Source: Gilvimarinus gilvus (GTDB lineage Bacteria > Pseudomonadota > Gammaproteobacteria > Pseudomonadales > Cellvibrionaceae). From it: a stretch of DNA of 64,000 nucleotides. The stretch is from the NCBI RefSeq assembly GCF_030518155.1, contig NZ_JAULRU010000264.1, forward strand, positions 62,001 to 126,000, in the 5' to 3' direction. Shown here in pieces: positions 17,905 to 25,804 of this stretch; the stretch's first letter is position 1, and every line of letters begins with the position of its first letter. Made by a program: the position numbers and the translations under genes. The notes beneath the pieces were generated by a model, which saw nothing but the letters and a program-made list of their open reading frames with translations, had not been told where the DNA came from and made no database searches.

Positions 17905-19041
17905 TCAATCGTAACGCATATCGCGTGGAACATTGAGGTCACGAGGAAAGGCCGGTTTCTCGCCTTTACCCCGTCGATAATTGCGCAGCCCAAACACGTA
18001 CGCCAGTACCTGCGCAACCGCCATGTATAAGCCCGCGGGGATTTCTTCATCAACCTCAGAAGAATGAAAGATTGCCCTGGCCAACACCGGTGACTCAACA
18101 ATATCAATCTTGTTATTTTTCGCTATTTCACGGATTCGGAATGCCACCTGATCGCCCCCTTTTGCTAACAGCACAGGTGTTGCCATAGTTGCCGGGTCAT
18201 ATTTCAAGGCAACCGCAAAATGGGTCGGGTTGGTGATCACGACATCGGCGTCAGGGACCTGAGACATCATTCGGCGTTGGGCGATCTCTCGCTGTAGTTG
18301 GCGGATACGCCCTTTTACTTCCGGCTTTCCCTCTGTATCTTTATGCTCATCTTTTAATTCTTGACGCGACATTTTGAGCTTCTTTGAATGATCCCAAATC
18401 TGAAACGGAACATCGATAGCCGCGATCAATATGGTTACCGCGGCCATGGCTATCGTTGTAAAGCCACTAATTAGCAGTGACTCAACAATTGCCACATTGG
18501 TTTCAAGCGCAGCAAGCTGCATCATATCTTGCTGCCAGATCATCAGTGCAACAATCGCGACTGCCATCACCACGGCCACTTTACCGATAGATTTCGCCAA
18601 CTCCACTAAGGCCTTGACCGAGAACATTCGTTTCAAGCCGGCGAGAGGATTCATACGATTGAACTTAGGTGCCATTGCTTTGGCGCTTAGCATCCAACCA
18701 CCCAGTGCAATAGGGCCAACAATTGACGCAATCAAAAGCACCCCAAGAAAAGGAGCTATTGCAAGCAGACCTTCGTAGAAAGAGCTGGCCAAATGAATAA
18801 TCATGGCATTGGTGTCGAATACTTCCGCTCGACTCAACGTCAAATTACGATTAGTAAGTGCAACTATCCGACTACTGATAAAAAAACCAAAAACGTAGAG
18901 ACCTAGCGCCCCGGCGAGTAATATAAATGTTGTGGTTAGATCCCGTGAGCGTGGAATTTGTCCGTCTTCACGCGCTTTTTCAAGTTTTCGCGCTGAGGGT
19001 TCTTCCGTCTTCTCCTGACTGCTGTCATTATCTTCCGCCAT
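17905..19041 (-). CDS. flhB: Flagellar export switch protein FlhB
   Basis: Export-gate protein that switches substrate specificity from rod/hook to filament proteins. 378 residues with four membrane helices (about 36-60, 90-115, 148-170, 188-210) and a cytosolic domain carrying the self-cleavage motif NPTH at residues 271-274. Its start codon overlaps the last base of fliR. It ends the fliLMNOPQR-flhB block; 98 bases separate it from the flhA promoter. Confidence 0.96.
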   Translation of the reverse strand: MAEDNDSSQEKTEEPSARKLEKAREDGQIPRSRDLTTTFILLAGALGLYVFGFFISSRIVALTNRNLTLSRAEVFDTNAMIIHLASSFYEGLLAIAPFLGVLLIASIVGPIALGGWMLSAKAMAPKFNRMNPLAGLKRMFSVKALVELAKSIGKVAVVMAVAIVALMIWQQDMMQLAALETNVAIVESLLISGFTTIAMAAVTILIAAIDVPFQIWDHSKKLKMSRQELKDEHKDTEGKPEVKGRIRQLQREIAQRRMMSQVPDADVVITNPTHFAVALKYDPATMATPVLLAKGGDQVAFRIREIAKNNKIDIVESPVLARAIFHSSEVDEEIPAGLYMAVAQVLAYVFGLRNYRRGKGEKPAFPRDLNVPRDMRYD

Positions 19042-19826
19042 CAGGGCAACCTCATAAGAGAGCGTCCAAATAATCCCGCCGTATCAAACACTCGCTCAAA
19101 ATAGGGTAAAAAAACAATCAAACTCAGCCACATAAACAGTAGACCAAATATCAATGTAATCGGAAAACCAACCGTAAAAACGTTAATTTGCGGCGCAGAT
19201 CGGTTCATTATTCCGAATGCCATATTAATAACCAGCATGGCGGTAAAAAGCGGTAGAACAACGACCAGTGCAGCGCTGAACATCCAACTCCCCATACTCG
19301 CAATTTGAATAAACTGCTCTGAACCGAACCCGGCTCCACCAATAGGGAAGCTGCTAAAACTCTCCACTATTAGCGCAATCATTAACAAATGACCATCAAA
19401 TATCAAAAACAGTATTGTCGAAAGAAGCAAGTAGAACTGAGACAAAACCGTGACCGTGATGCCGTTACTTGGGTCATTCATGGAGGCAAAACCCAACCCC
19501 ATTTTCATTGCAATAAGCTGACCTGCAAGCACAAATATATGTAAAACCACCTGAAAGCTAAACCCTAAAGCCAAACCTATCAAAGCCTCGTTAGCCACCA
19601 TCATAAATGAGTTGACACTTAGAATGTCGACGCCGGAGGGGATCTCGATCATTGGACTTACGAGAATTGTAACGAATAGAGCCAACAACACACGAACTCT
19701 GGGGGTTACCGTTCTGGCCCCAATTACCGGGGCAGCCATAAACATGGCCCCTATTCTTATGAATGGCCAAAGATATTGCCCAATAAACTGCATGAGCTGG
19801 TCTGTGTTTAGGACAAGTTCCTGCAC
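19041..19826 (-). CDS. fliR: Flagellar export protein FliR
   Basis: Membrane component of the export gate core (FliPQR), 261 residues, with about six hydrophobic segments covering nearly the whole protein. Family features include the N-terminal LWPFIRIGAMFMAAPVIG stretch and the FSFQVVLHIFVLAGQLIAMK motif. It overlaps flhB by one base and follows fliQ by 3 bases, consistent with coupled translation. Confidence 0.95.
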   Translation of the reverse strand: MQELVLNTDQLMQFIGQYLWPFIRIGAMFMAAPVIGARTVTPRVRVLLALFVTILVSPMIEIPSGVDILSVNSFMMVANEALIGLALGFSFQVVLHIFVLAGQLIAMKMGLGFASMNDPSNGITVTVLSQFYLLLSTILFLIFDGHLLMIALIVESFSSFPIGGAGFGSEQFIQIASMGSWMFSAALVVVLPLFTAMLVINMAFGIMNRSAPQINVFTVGFPITLIFGLLFMWLSLIVFLPYFERVFDTAGLFGRSLMRLP

Positions 19827-19829
19827 AGT

Positions 19830-20099
19830 CTACCCGATCAGATTTGGAATGCTGTTAAATAGCCGGTTAAACAGATCGCTGAGCTCAGACACAAGCCAAG
19901 GCCCTACAATCATAATGGTAATTAACATGACAATCAGGCGCGGCAAGAAGCTCAAAGTTTGCTCATTAATCTGAGTGGCGGCCTGGAACATGCTCACAAC
20001 CAACCCGACCACCAAACTTGGCCCCACAATGATCAATACCATTATAACCGTGAGGTAAAGACCATCGGCAAATAAACTGAGCGCTATTTCTGGAGTCAT
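19830..20099 (-). CDS. fliQ: Flagellar export protein FliQ
   Basis: Small export-gate protein of 89 residues with two membrane helices (about 16-38 and 55-75), starting MTPEIALSLFADGLYLTVI as in other FliQ. A longer frame begins at 20159 but overlaps fliP and would add 20 polar residues absent from the family, so ATG 20099 is used. It lies 14 bases after the fliP stop. Confidence 0.94.
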   Translation of the reverse strand: MTPEIALSLFADGLYLTVIMVLIIVGPSLVVGLVVSMFQAATQINEQTLSFLPRLIVMLITIMIVGPWLVSELSDLFNRLFNSIPNLIG

Positions 20100-20113
20100 A
20101 GTCGTCTCAACCG

Positions 20114-20950
20114 TTACACACCAAAACTCGCCGCTAATGTGCCAATGATCATAGCCCAACCATCCACCAGAACAAACAGCATCAACTTAAATGGTAACGA
20201 AACGATGAGTGGGGACAACATCATCATACCCATCGCCATAAGCACACTGGCAACAACGATATCAATCACCAGAAACGGAATAAAGATAATAAATCCTATT
20301 TGAAACGCTGTTTTCAGCTCACTGGTGACAAAAGCGGGAACCAGAATGGAAAATGGCGTATCTTCCGGCGTTTGAATTTCGACGTTACCGGCAATACCAA
20401 CAAATAACTGGATATCACTCTCGCGAGTCTGCGCCAACATAAACTGATGAAAAGGTCGGGAGGCTTCAGCCAACGCCTGCTGAGCCGCGATTTCGCTGTT
20501 TAAGTAAGGCTGCAACGCGTTGACGTTAACCTCCTCAAAAACAGGCTTCATTATAAAAAGCGTCAAAAACAAGGATAGACCAATCAATATTTGATTGGAG
20601 GGTGACTGCTGCAGGCCTAACGCCTGCCGAAGGATGGCAAAAACAATAATAATTCGAGTGAAAGACGTCATCATCATGAGCAACGCTGGCAGGAAAGTCA
20701 GCATTGTCATAATGGCAAGAATCTGCAACGTTACCGTATACTCTTGCTCTCCATCCGCGTTCGTCTGAACCGTAAAAGCAGGTAAACCGGGAATGGCGGG
20801 TAGTGAACCGGGAGACGTCACTAACTCAGCGACATTTTCACCGGGAGTGAGAGTATCATCAGCCGGTTGGGCAAAAGCAGGCGCCGCCATTGCAGCTAGC
20901 ACGAGCAAAACCAAACCCACCATTGAAAACAAATATCGACGACTAATCAT
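20114..20950 (-). CDS. fliP: Flagellar export protein FliP
   Basis: Pore-forming export-gate protein, 278 residues from ATG 20950. It begins with a cleavable signal peptide (hydrophobic stretch ending AAPAFAQ), followed by membrane helices including [20 protein letters not shown] and the C-terminal [20 protein letters not shown]. The chosen ATG overlaps the fliO stop by 8 bases and places the signal peptide at the very N-terminus; the longer frame to 21031 would add 27 charged residues ahead of it. Confidence 0.95.
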   Translation of the reverse strand: MISRRYLFSMVGLVLLVLAAMAAPAFAQPADDTLTPGENVAELVTSPGSLPAIPGLPAFTVQTNADGEQEYTVTLQILAIMTMLTFLPALLMMMTSFTRIIIVFAILRQALGLQQSPSNQILIGLSLFLTLFIMKPVFEEVNVNALQPYLNSEIAAQQALAEASRPFHQFMLAQTRESDIQLFVGIAGNVEIQTPEDTPFSILVPAFVTSELKTAFQIGFIIFIPFLVIDIVVASVLMAMGMMMLSPLIVSLPFKLMLFVLVDGWAMIIGTLAASFGV

Positions 20951-21413
20951 CAGCGCCACTTTTGCTTTCTCCTTTGGAACTTTGCCCAATGTCGGAACCT
21001 CTCCCTGACATAACGGCAGCCAATTTTTCACTGAAAGCGCCGCTAACGTCCGAACTCATCGAAGTGATCGGCTCGTCAAACTCTTGTAGCAGCTGTATCG
21101 ATTGTGCGGTTACCCCGAGCAGCAAATGTTTTCCACCGACTTCTACCACGACTAACCGCTCGCGAGTGCCCAGAGCCATGCTAGCAGTTACTTTAATCGG
21201 TGCTGAGCGGGCCATAAAACCACCACCCATACCAATGCGGCGGACGAGCCAAGACAGTACAAAGATGATCGCGACAACCAAACACAGGGACAACAAAACC
21301 GTCAATAATTGACCGGACCCTACCCCTACTTTTACCGCGGTATTTCCTGCCTCTTGCGCTATTGTCGCTGAGCTAAGACCCCATATAATCGTACCAAAAA
21401 CATAAGTTCTCAT
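20943..21413 (-). CDS. fliO: Flagellar export assembly protein FliO
   Basis: Accessory membrane protein that helps FliP assemble. 156 residues: a signal-like N-terminus, one strong membrane helix (about 36-58, [21 protein letters not shown]), then a small cytosolic domain with [23 protein letters not shown], the segment that identifies FliO. It starts immediately after the fliN stop and overlaps fliP by 8 bases. Confidence 0.9.
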   Translation of the reverse strand: MRTYVFGTIIWGLSSATIAQEAGNTAVKVGVGSGQLLTVLLSLCLVVAIIFVLSWLVRRIGMGGGFMARSAPIKVTASMALGTRERLVVVEVGGKHLLLGVTAQSIQLLQEFDEPITSMSSDVSGAFSEKLAAVMSGRGSDIGQSSKGESKSGADD

Positions 21414-21881
21414 TTAGCGCAGCTTTTTAATACGTTCTGATGGACTGATAACATCGGTCATACGGATACCGAATTTTTCATTGACCACCACCACTTCTCC
21501 ATGAGCGATTAATGTGCCGTTAACTTTAACATCTAATGGTTCACCCGCCAGTCGATCCAGCTCAATGACCGAACCTTGATTCAACTGCAGAAGGTTGCGA
21601 ATAGTAATTGACGTACTTCCAACCTCCATTGAGATACTGACCGGAATATCGAGGATGAGATCAAGCTCGGGACCTAGCTCACGCGGGGCACCTTCATTTT
21701 TCAACTCATCCAAACCCATCGGGTTCGCTTCTGCCTCGGCCTGAGCGAGTACGTCGTCGACGTCCACTTCTCCCTCATCAGTAGCCACTTGCTCTTGCAT
21801 CGCAGCAGCCCACTCATCGGCCATAGCATCCTGATCTACGTCGGCATCCTCACCAGGATTGGTATCGTCATCATTTGCCAC
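21414..21881 (-). CDS. fliN: Flagellar motor switch protein FliN
   Basis: C-ring protein of 155 residues. The N-terminal half is acidic (residues 1-70) and the C-terminal half is the SpoA domain (about 75-152) with ILDIPVSISMEVGSTSITIR, LNQGSVIELDRLAGEPLDV and NGTLIAHGEVVVVNEKFGIR. It begins with GTG, preceded by the strong GGGGG purine run, and overlaps fliM by 11 bases. It works with FliM and FliG as the rotor switch and docking site for FliH. Confidence 0.96.
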   Translation of the reverse strand: MANDDDTNPGEDADVDQDAMADEWAAAMQEQVATDEGEVDVDDVLAQAEAEANPMGLDELKNEGAPRELGPELDLILDIPVSISMEVGSTSITIRNLLQLNQGSVIELDRLAGEPLDVKVNGTLIAHGEVVVVNEKFGIRMTDVISPSERIKKLR

Positions 21882-22878
21882 GTGAACCCCCTTCTGCTGC
21901 CGTTATATTGTATGCATTGCTGTGATCGATAAAATCATTAATTTTCAAAGATAGATTGCCTCGATGCTGCCCCAATTGCGTTCGGAATACCGGGACGCCA
22001 TTGGCCGTCATTATGTGCTGATCAGGCCACTCAATGGGGATTACATCGCCCGCCTCCAAATCAACAATGTCACGAAGTGTTATTTCCCGATTAACCAGTT
22101 CACATTCTAGTTCCACTGCGGCCGACAACACGTCTTCGCGCAAAGCTTTGACCCAACGTTCGTCTTGTTCATCGCTGTCACTTTGCAAGCCAGCATCCAG
22201 AACCTCGCGAATCGGCTCAATCATTGAATATGGAATTGTCAGATGCAGCTCGCCACCACCACCGTCGAGTTCGATATGGAACGTACTAACGACCACCACC
22301 TCACTGGGGCTGACAATATTTGCCAGAGACGGGTTAACCTCAGAGTTTATGTATTCAAACTCAATGGGCATGACAGCCTTCCATGCCTCACCGAGATCGA
22401 CAAACACTTGGTTCAGTACCATTTGTACAACACGCAATTCGGTGGGGGTAAATTCGCGCCCCTCAATTTTGGCATGTCGCCCATCGCCGCCAAAAAAATT
22501 ATCCACCAACTTAAAAACCAGGCGCGCATCGAGGATGACCAACGCGGTGCCCCGCAACGGCCGAAACTTAACCATATTCAAGCTGGTTGGTACATAAAGA
22601 GTGTGAACATACTCGCCGAATTTTTGAATCTGAATACCCCCTACCGAAACATCGGCTGTACGTCTAAGCATGTTAAACATACTAATTCGGGTATAGCGGG
22701 CAAAACGCTCGTTAATCATTTCCAGAGTCGGCATCCGACCTCGTACGATGCGATCCTGACTGGTTAAGTCATAGGATCTGACCGCACCGGGATCACCATC
22801 GCCCTCGGTATCAATATCGCCATCATCCACACCGTGAAGAAGCGCGTCGATTTCATCCTGGGTAAGTAAGTCCTGCAC
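21871..22878 (-). CDS. fliM: Flagellar motor switch protein FliM
   Basis: C-ring protein that binds CheY-P. The N-terminal CheY-binding peptide DLLTQDEIDALLHG is at residues 3-16, followed by an acidic linker, the CheC-like middle domain (about 50-230) and a C-terminal SpoA domain. 335 residues, normal length. It begins with GTG at 22878, with GAGG 8 bases upstream. It lies 10 bases after fliL. The N-terminal peptide recurs in variant form in CheZ and four times in CheA of this cluster. Confidence 0.97.
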   Translation of the reverse strand: MQDLLTQDEIDALLHGVDDGDIDTEGDGDPGAVRSYDLTSQDRIVRGRMPTLEMINERFARYTRISMFNMLRRTADVSVGGIQIQKFGEYVHTLYVPTSLNMVKFRPLRGTALVILDARLVFKLVDNFFGGDGRHAKIEGREFTPTELRVVQMVLNQVFVDLGEAWKAVMPIEFEYINSEVNPSLANIVSPSEVVVVSTFHIELDGGGGELHLTIPYSMIEPIREVLDAGLQSDSDEQDERWVKALREDVLSAAVELECELVNREITLRDIVDLEAGDVIPIEWPDQHIMTANGVPVFRTQLGQHRGNLSLKINDFIDHSNAYNITAAEGGSRGK

Positions 22879-22888
22879 GATTATGCCT

Positions 22889-23428
22889 CTATTGCAATAC
22901 CAAGTTGGTAAACAAAACCTGCTCTATTCCAGGCTGACCAATTTCGTCTTCCAGTACATCTTGTATCTTTAACAACGCCTGCTGGCGCAACAATTCTTTG
23001 CCTTCGGCTGTCTGCAATTCTTCATAATCTTGGTTTCGTAGCAACATGACCACCGCGTTGCGAAGGGCCGGCATATGTAATTCCAGGTCGGTCACGACAG
23101 TGTTATCCCGCAGCATTAATGTGACATGAAGCTGCATATAACGCTGACGACCGCGGACTTCATAATTAGTCGTAAACTCCGGTTTCATAGGGTAATAAAT
23201 TGCCGGTTGAATCTCAGGCTCCTCTTCTACCACCTCCTCGACTGCTTCACCCTCGGCCGACACCTCCGGATCGTCAAAGAAACCCAATAAGAATAAGGTT
23301 CCTCCTACCGAAGCGCCGACCAGCAGCAGTACCACCAGGGCAATGATTATCCATTTTTTTTTGCCACCAGAAGGCTTCTCTTGCCCCTCTTCCTCATTGT
23401 CTTCTTGCTCTAGCTCTTCATCAGCCAT
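22889..23428 (-). CDS. fliL: Flagellar basal body-associated protein FliL
   Basis: Inner-membrane protein that surrounds the stators and affects motor torque. 179 residues: acidic cytoplasmic start, Lys-rich patch, one membrane helix (about 27-50, IIIALVVLLLVGASVGGTLF), an acidic periplasmic linker and the FliL domain with RYMQLHVTLMLRDN and the C-terminal VLFTNLVLQ. First gene of the fliLMNOPQR-flhB transcript, 50 bases downstream of a consensus sigma-54 site. Confidence 0.94.
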   Translation of the reverse strand: MADEELEQEDNEEEGQEKPSGGKKKWIIIALVVLLLVGASVGGTLFLLGFFDDPEVSAEGEAVEEVVEEEPEIQPAIYYPMKPEFTTNYEVRGRQRYMQLHVTLMLRDNTVVTDLELHMPALRNAVVMLLRNQDYEELQTAEGKELLRQQALLKIQDVLEDEIGQPGIEQVLFTNLVLQ

Positions 23429-23477
23429 GTCAATTTACCGTCACATCCAATAAGCTTTGGTCTTATAACTATAGAAC

Positions 23478-23493
23478 AGCAAAGGCCGTGCCA
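23478..23493 (-). promoter_or_regulatory. Sigma-54 promoter for fliLMNOPQR-flhB
   Basis: Minus strand TGGCACGGCCTTTGCT matches the consensus TGGCACG-N4-TTGCW at every defined position. It lies 50 bases before the fliL ATG. The -24 half and spacer are also the downstream arm of the hairpin at 23482-23506. Confidence 0.8.
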
Positions 23494-23506
23494 TCGGCAC
23501 GGCCTT
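23482..23506 (-). terminator. Perfect 11-bp hairpin between fliK and fliL
   Basis: AAGGCCGTGCC-ATC-GGCACGGCCTT, a perfect stem with a 3-base loop, 60 bases downstream of the fliK stop. No U-run follows on the minus strand (TGCTGTTC), so termination would be weak or factor-dependent. It contains most of the fliL sigma-54 promoter. Confidence 0.5.
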
Positions 23507-23565
23507 GATTTAAGGTAGAAGTGTAACGAACCGCCGGGACAGGGACAACGAGAAAGCCAGCTCAC

Positions 23566-25344
23566 TTAAGCATAATGATCAATTAAACCCACACCAGTAG
23601 TGGCAATTGTGGTGGCCGATGAGCCGAATTCACCTTCTTCATCGCCGGCACTGTCGTTTGCACCGCCACTGCCGTTCTCACCGCCATGTTGATCGGCCCA
23701 TTTCTCCTCTTCGCCCGAAACGCCAACATCAACCTGGGTCATTCCTTGCTCAGCCAGCATTTCACGCAACCGATGGGCACTTTGATCCAGCGCTTCCCTA
23801 ACTACAGCCTGATGACTGGTAAAACTCACTTGCGCCTGATCATTGTTAATGGTGACCTTTACGTGCAGCGGCCCAAGATCTGGAGGGTCAAGGCGAATTT
23901 CAGCCGATTGAATACCTTGCTGTGCGAGCCATACGACCTGTTGATTCACAGCCTGCCCCCAGTTTGGCGAGCTGAAACTGGTTGTTACTTGAGCTTGGGC
24001 CACCGGAACCCTAACCTGACCTAAAGCTTGGGTCGCCTGACTGGTAAGTTGTGCCAGACTAGCCGCCGTGTTCACTGCCGGGCGATGATCTCCAGAAACA
24101 TCTGATTTCGCCGAAAATAGATTGTGCAGTTGAGCCGCTTCGCTGACCAATTTACCCTTGCCAGTGAGAGCCTGAGCCAATAGGCCATCAGCCAATTTCT
24201 CGGGCTGCAGCTTGACAATAACGGATGAGTTTTCAGCAGCGCCTGACTCACTTTTACCTTGAGTATCACCGGCTGCGAATTCGGCGCCTGCAAACGATCC
24301 CCTGCCGTCAAACGGAGTCGCCGAAAACGTTTTTACACCGCCGCCATTCGCGGCCAAAGCTCCATTCGCGCTCGTAGCCAATTGCTTTATACGTGTCGTG
24401 ACATTGGCCAAAGTAAGCGAAGCCTGTTGTAGCTGAGCGAGCTGCGCATGAATCGCCTGCACATCAAAACTACCATCATCATTCAAGAGAGACTTGAGAT
24501 CGGCCAGCACGCCCTGAGCGAGCTCTTCAGGTAGACCCTCCTCGTTTAGCAAAACCTCGAGCTTGTCAAAAGCCAGCTCGACATCGCCAGTCTCATCCAA
24601 CAGCTGAGCGAATTTGCCGAGCACCTTCTCCAGAGTCAACAGCGCTTGCGCAGTACTTCCCTCGAGCAAACCCGCCATATTAGGTGACAGTTCGCTAAGC
24701 TCGATTTCAGCGATGATTAAATCGAGTAACGCCGCCTGCTCAGTAATGGGTAGGCCTTTAATGGCAGCTTTTTGCTCTGTAGGCAACGCGTCCAGTAACT
24801 CTTGCTGCTCAAAATTTAGAGTTGCCTGGCCGTTTTCATCGGCACTTGCTGGCTGTATACCAGCCTGCCCCTCCTTAACGTCTTCCCCTTGCCCCGCAAT
24901 AACATCAGACTCTTGCGTTGTGTCAGCTTCAGACCCGACCTCTGGAGCAACCACTGCCGGTGCTTCTTCAGATACCTGATCTCGAGTAGGACGGGCGTCA
25001 GCGCTACGGGGCTCTGTGCCGACGCTAGAGTTTAAATTGTCAGCATCAGCGCTGCGATCCCCTGCGCTGTTACTGGAGTTGGAACTGTCGAGGTCTACCG
25101 CTTCCCTGCCGTGAAGATCGGCGCGATCACCTATATCCGAGGCAGTTTCGGCGCGCTGCCTCGTGGGTGAAGCACTTGAACTAGAGGGCACGCTGGGTTT
25201 TGCGGTACTTGCCACCCGGAGCGAAGTCGTGTCGAGCACCGATGCAAACATATCACCCGACGATTCCAGGCGACGAACGCCCCGATCTTTAACCGGTGCA
25301 CTCTGTAAGCCTAGTAAAGTGCTAATGCTGGTTGAGTCGGCCAT
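23566..25344 (-). CDS. fliK: Hook-length control protein FliK
   Basis: Secreted ruler that measures the hook and triggers the FlhB switch. 592 residues, long for the family (E. coli 405): a Ser/Ala/Glu-rich variable N-terminal part, a helical middle, and the conserved C-terminal domain with SAEIRLDPPDLGPLHVKV, ISFTSH-like QVSFTSHQAVVREALDQS and LREMLAEQGM. A longer hook ruler fits the large hook protein FlgE of this cluster. It has its own sigma-54 site upstream and ends before a hairpin. Confidence 0.92.
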   Translation of the reverse strand: MADSTSISTLLGLQSAPVKDRGVRRLESSGDMFASVLDTTSLRVASTAKPSVPSSSSASPTRQRAETASDIGDRADLHGREAVDLDSSNSSNSAGDRSADADNLNSSVGTEPRSADARPTRDQVSEEAPAVVAPEVGSEADTTQESDVIAGQGEDVKEGQAGIQPASADENGQATLNFEQQELLDALPTEQKAAIKGLPITEQAALLDLIIAEIELSELSPNMAGLLEGSTAQALLTLEKVLGKFAQLLDETGDVELAFDKLEVLLNEEGLPEELAQGVLADLKSLLNDDGSFDVQAIHAQLAQLQQASLTLANVTTRIKQLATSANGALAANGGGVKTFSATPFDGRGSFAGAEFAAGDTQGKSESGAAENSSVIVKLQPEKLADGLLAQALTGKGKLVSEAAQLHNLFSAKSDVSGDHRPAVNTAASLAQLTSQATQALGQVRVPVAQAQVTTSFSSPNWGQAVNQQVVWLAQQGIQSAEIRLDPPDLGPLHVKVTINNDQAQVSFTSHQAVVREALDQSAHRLREMLAEQGMTQVDVGVSGEEEKWADQHGGENGSGGANDSAGDEEGEFGSSATTIATTGVGLIDHYA

Positions 25345-25363
25345 CTTTGTGCTATCTCCTGTG

Positions 25364-25383
25364 AAAACGGCAAACCTTTGCCG
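25364..25383 (-). terminator. Hairpin with short U-run in the fliK leader
   Basis: Minus strand CGGCAAA-GG-TTTGCCG followed by TTTTC. It lies after hptB but also downstream of the sigma-54 site at 25419-25434, so it would be in the 5' leader of fliK, 20 bases before the fliK ATG. It may stop readthrough from hptB and could also dampen fliK expression. Confidence 0.45.
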
Positions 25384-25418
25384 CTTAAAGATACTATTTA
25401 GTTACCTAGATAGGAGGT

Positions 25419-25434
25419 AGCAAGGGGGATGCCA
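25419..25434 (-). promoter_or_regulatory. Sigma-54 promoter for fliK
   Basis: Minus strand TGGCATCCCCCTTGCT: TGGCA, GG and GC exactly 10 bases apart, TTGCT at consensus. It sits 2 bases past the hptB stop and 75 bases before the fliK ATG. Confidence 0.75.
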
Positions 25435-25436
25435 AA

Positions 25437-25778
25437 TTACAGGTATATATCTAGTTGACCTTTCACTAAATTGAACTCTTGTTGCAAATCAACAATTTGC
25501 ATTTCAATTCCGGCAAGGTCGGCCACTGCGGCCTTATCCTCTATGGCCTTACAAAGAGCAACCAAACCGCCAGCACCAATATTGCTACTACTGCCCTTAA
25601 AGCTGTGCGCCGCACGCCTTAGTTCGTCGCTGAGTCCGGCCGCTAACGCCCGTTGCATGTCTGTCATTTTTTGGCTGGAATCGCTAATGAAGGTTTCAAT
25701 AAGGTGTTGAAAATCATCTTCCATGACCTCCTGAAGAGTTGCCAAGGTGTCGTGGTCGATATGGTTATTTGCACTCAT
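25437..25778 (-). CDS. hptB: Histidine phosphotransfer protein HptB
   Basis: Single Hpt-domain protein, 113 residues from ATG 25778. The phospho-histidine is H58 in AAHSFKGSSSNIGA. The start was moved from a TTG at 25808 because GGAGG lies 7 bases upstream of the ATG. It follows hsbR by 26 bases. In P. aeruginosa HptB receives phosphate from hybrid kinases and passes it to HsbR, controlling swarming and biofilm through HsbA. There the order is hptB-hsbR-hsbA beside cheR; here it is hsbA-hsbR-hptB in transcription order, inside the fli genes. Confidence 0.88.
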   Translation of the reverse strand: MSANNHIDHDTLATLQEVMEDDFQHLIETFISDSSQKMTDMQRALAAGLSDELRRAAHSFKGSSSNIGAGGLVALCKAIEDKAAVADLAGIEMQIVDLQQEFNLVKGQLDIYL

Positions 25779-25804
25779 GGGCCCACCTCCTACGTTCCAG
25801 TCGA

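Noticed and set aside
20100-20159. 20-residue N-terminal extension of FliQ
   Set aside because: Overlaps the end of fliP and adds residues absent from FliQ; the standard MTPEIAL start is present at 20099.
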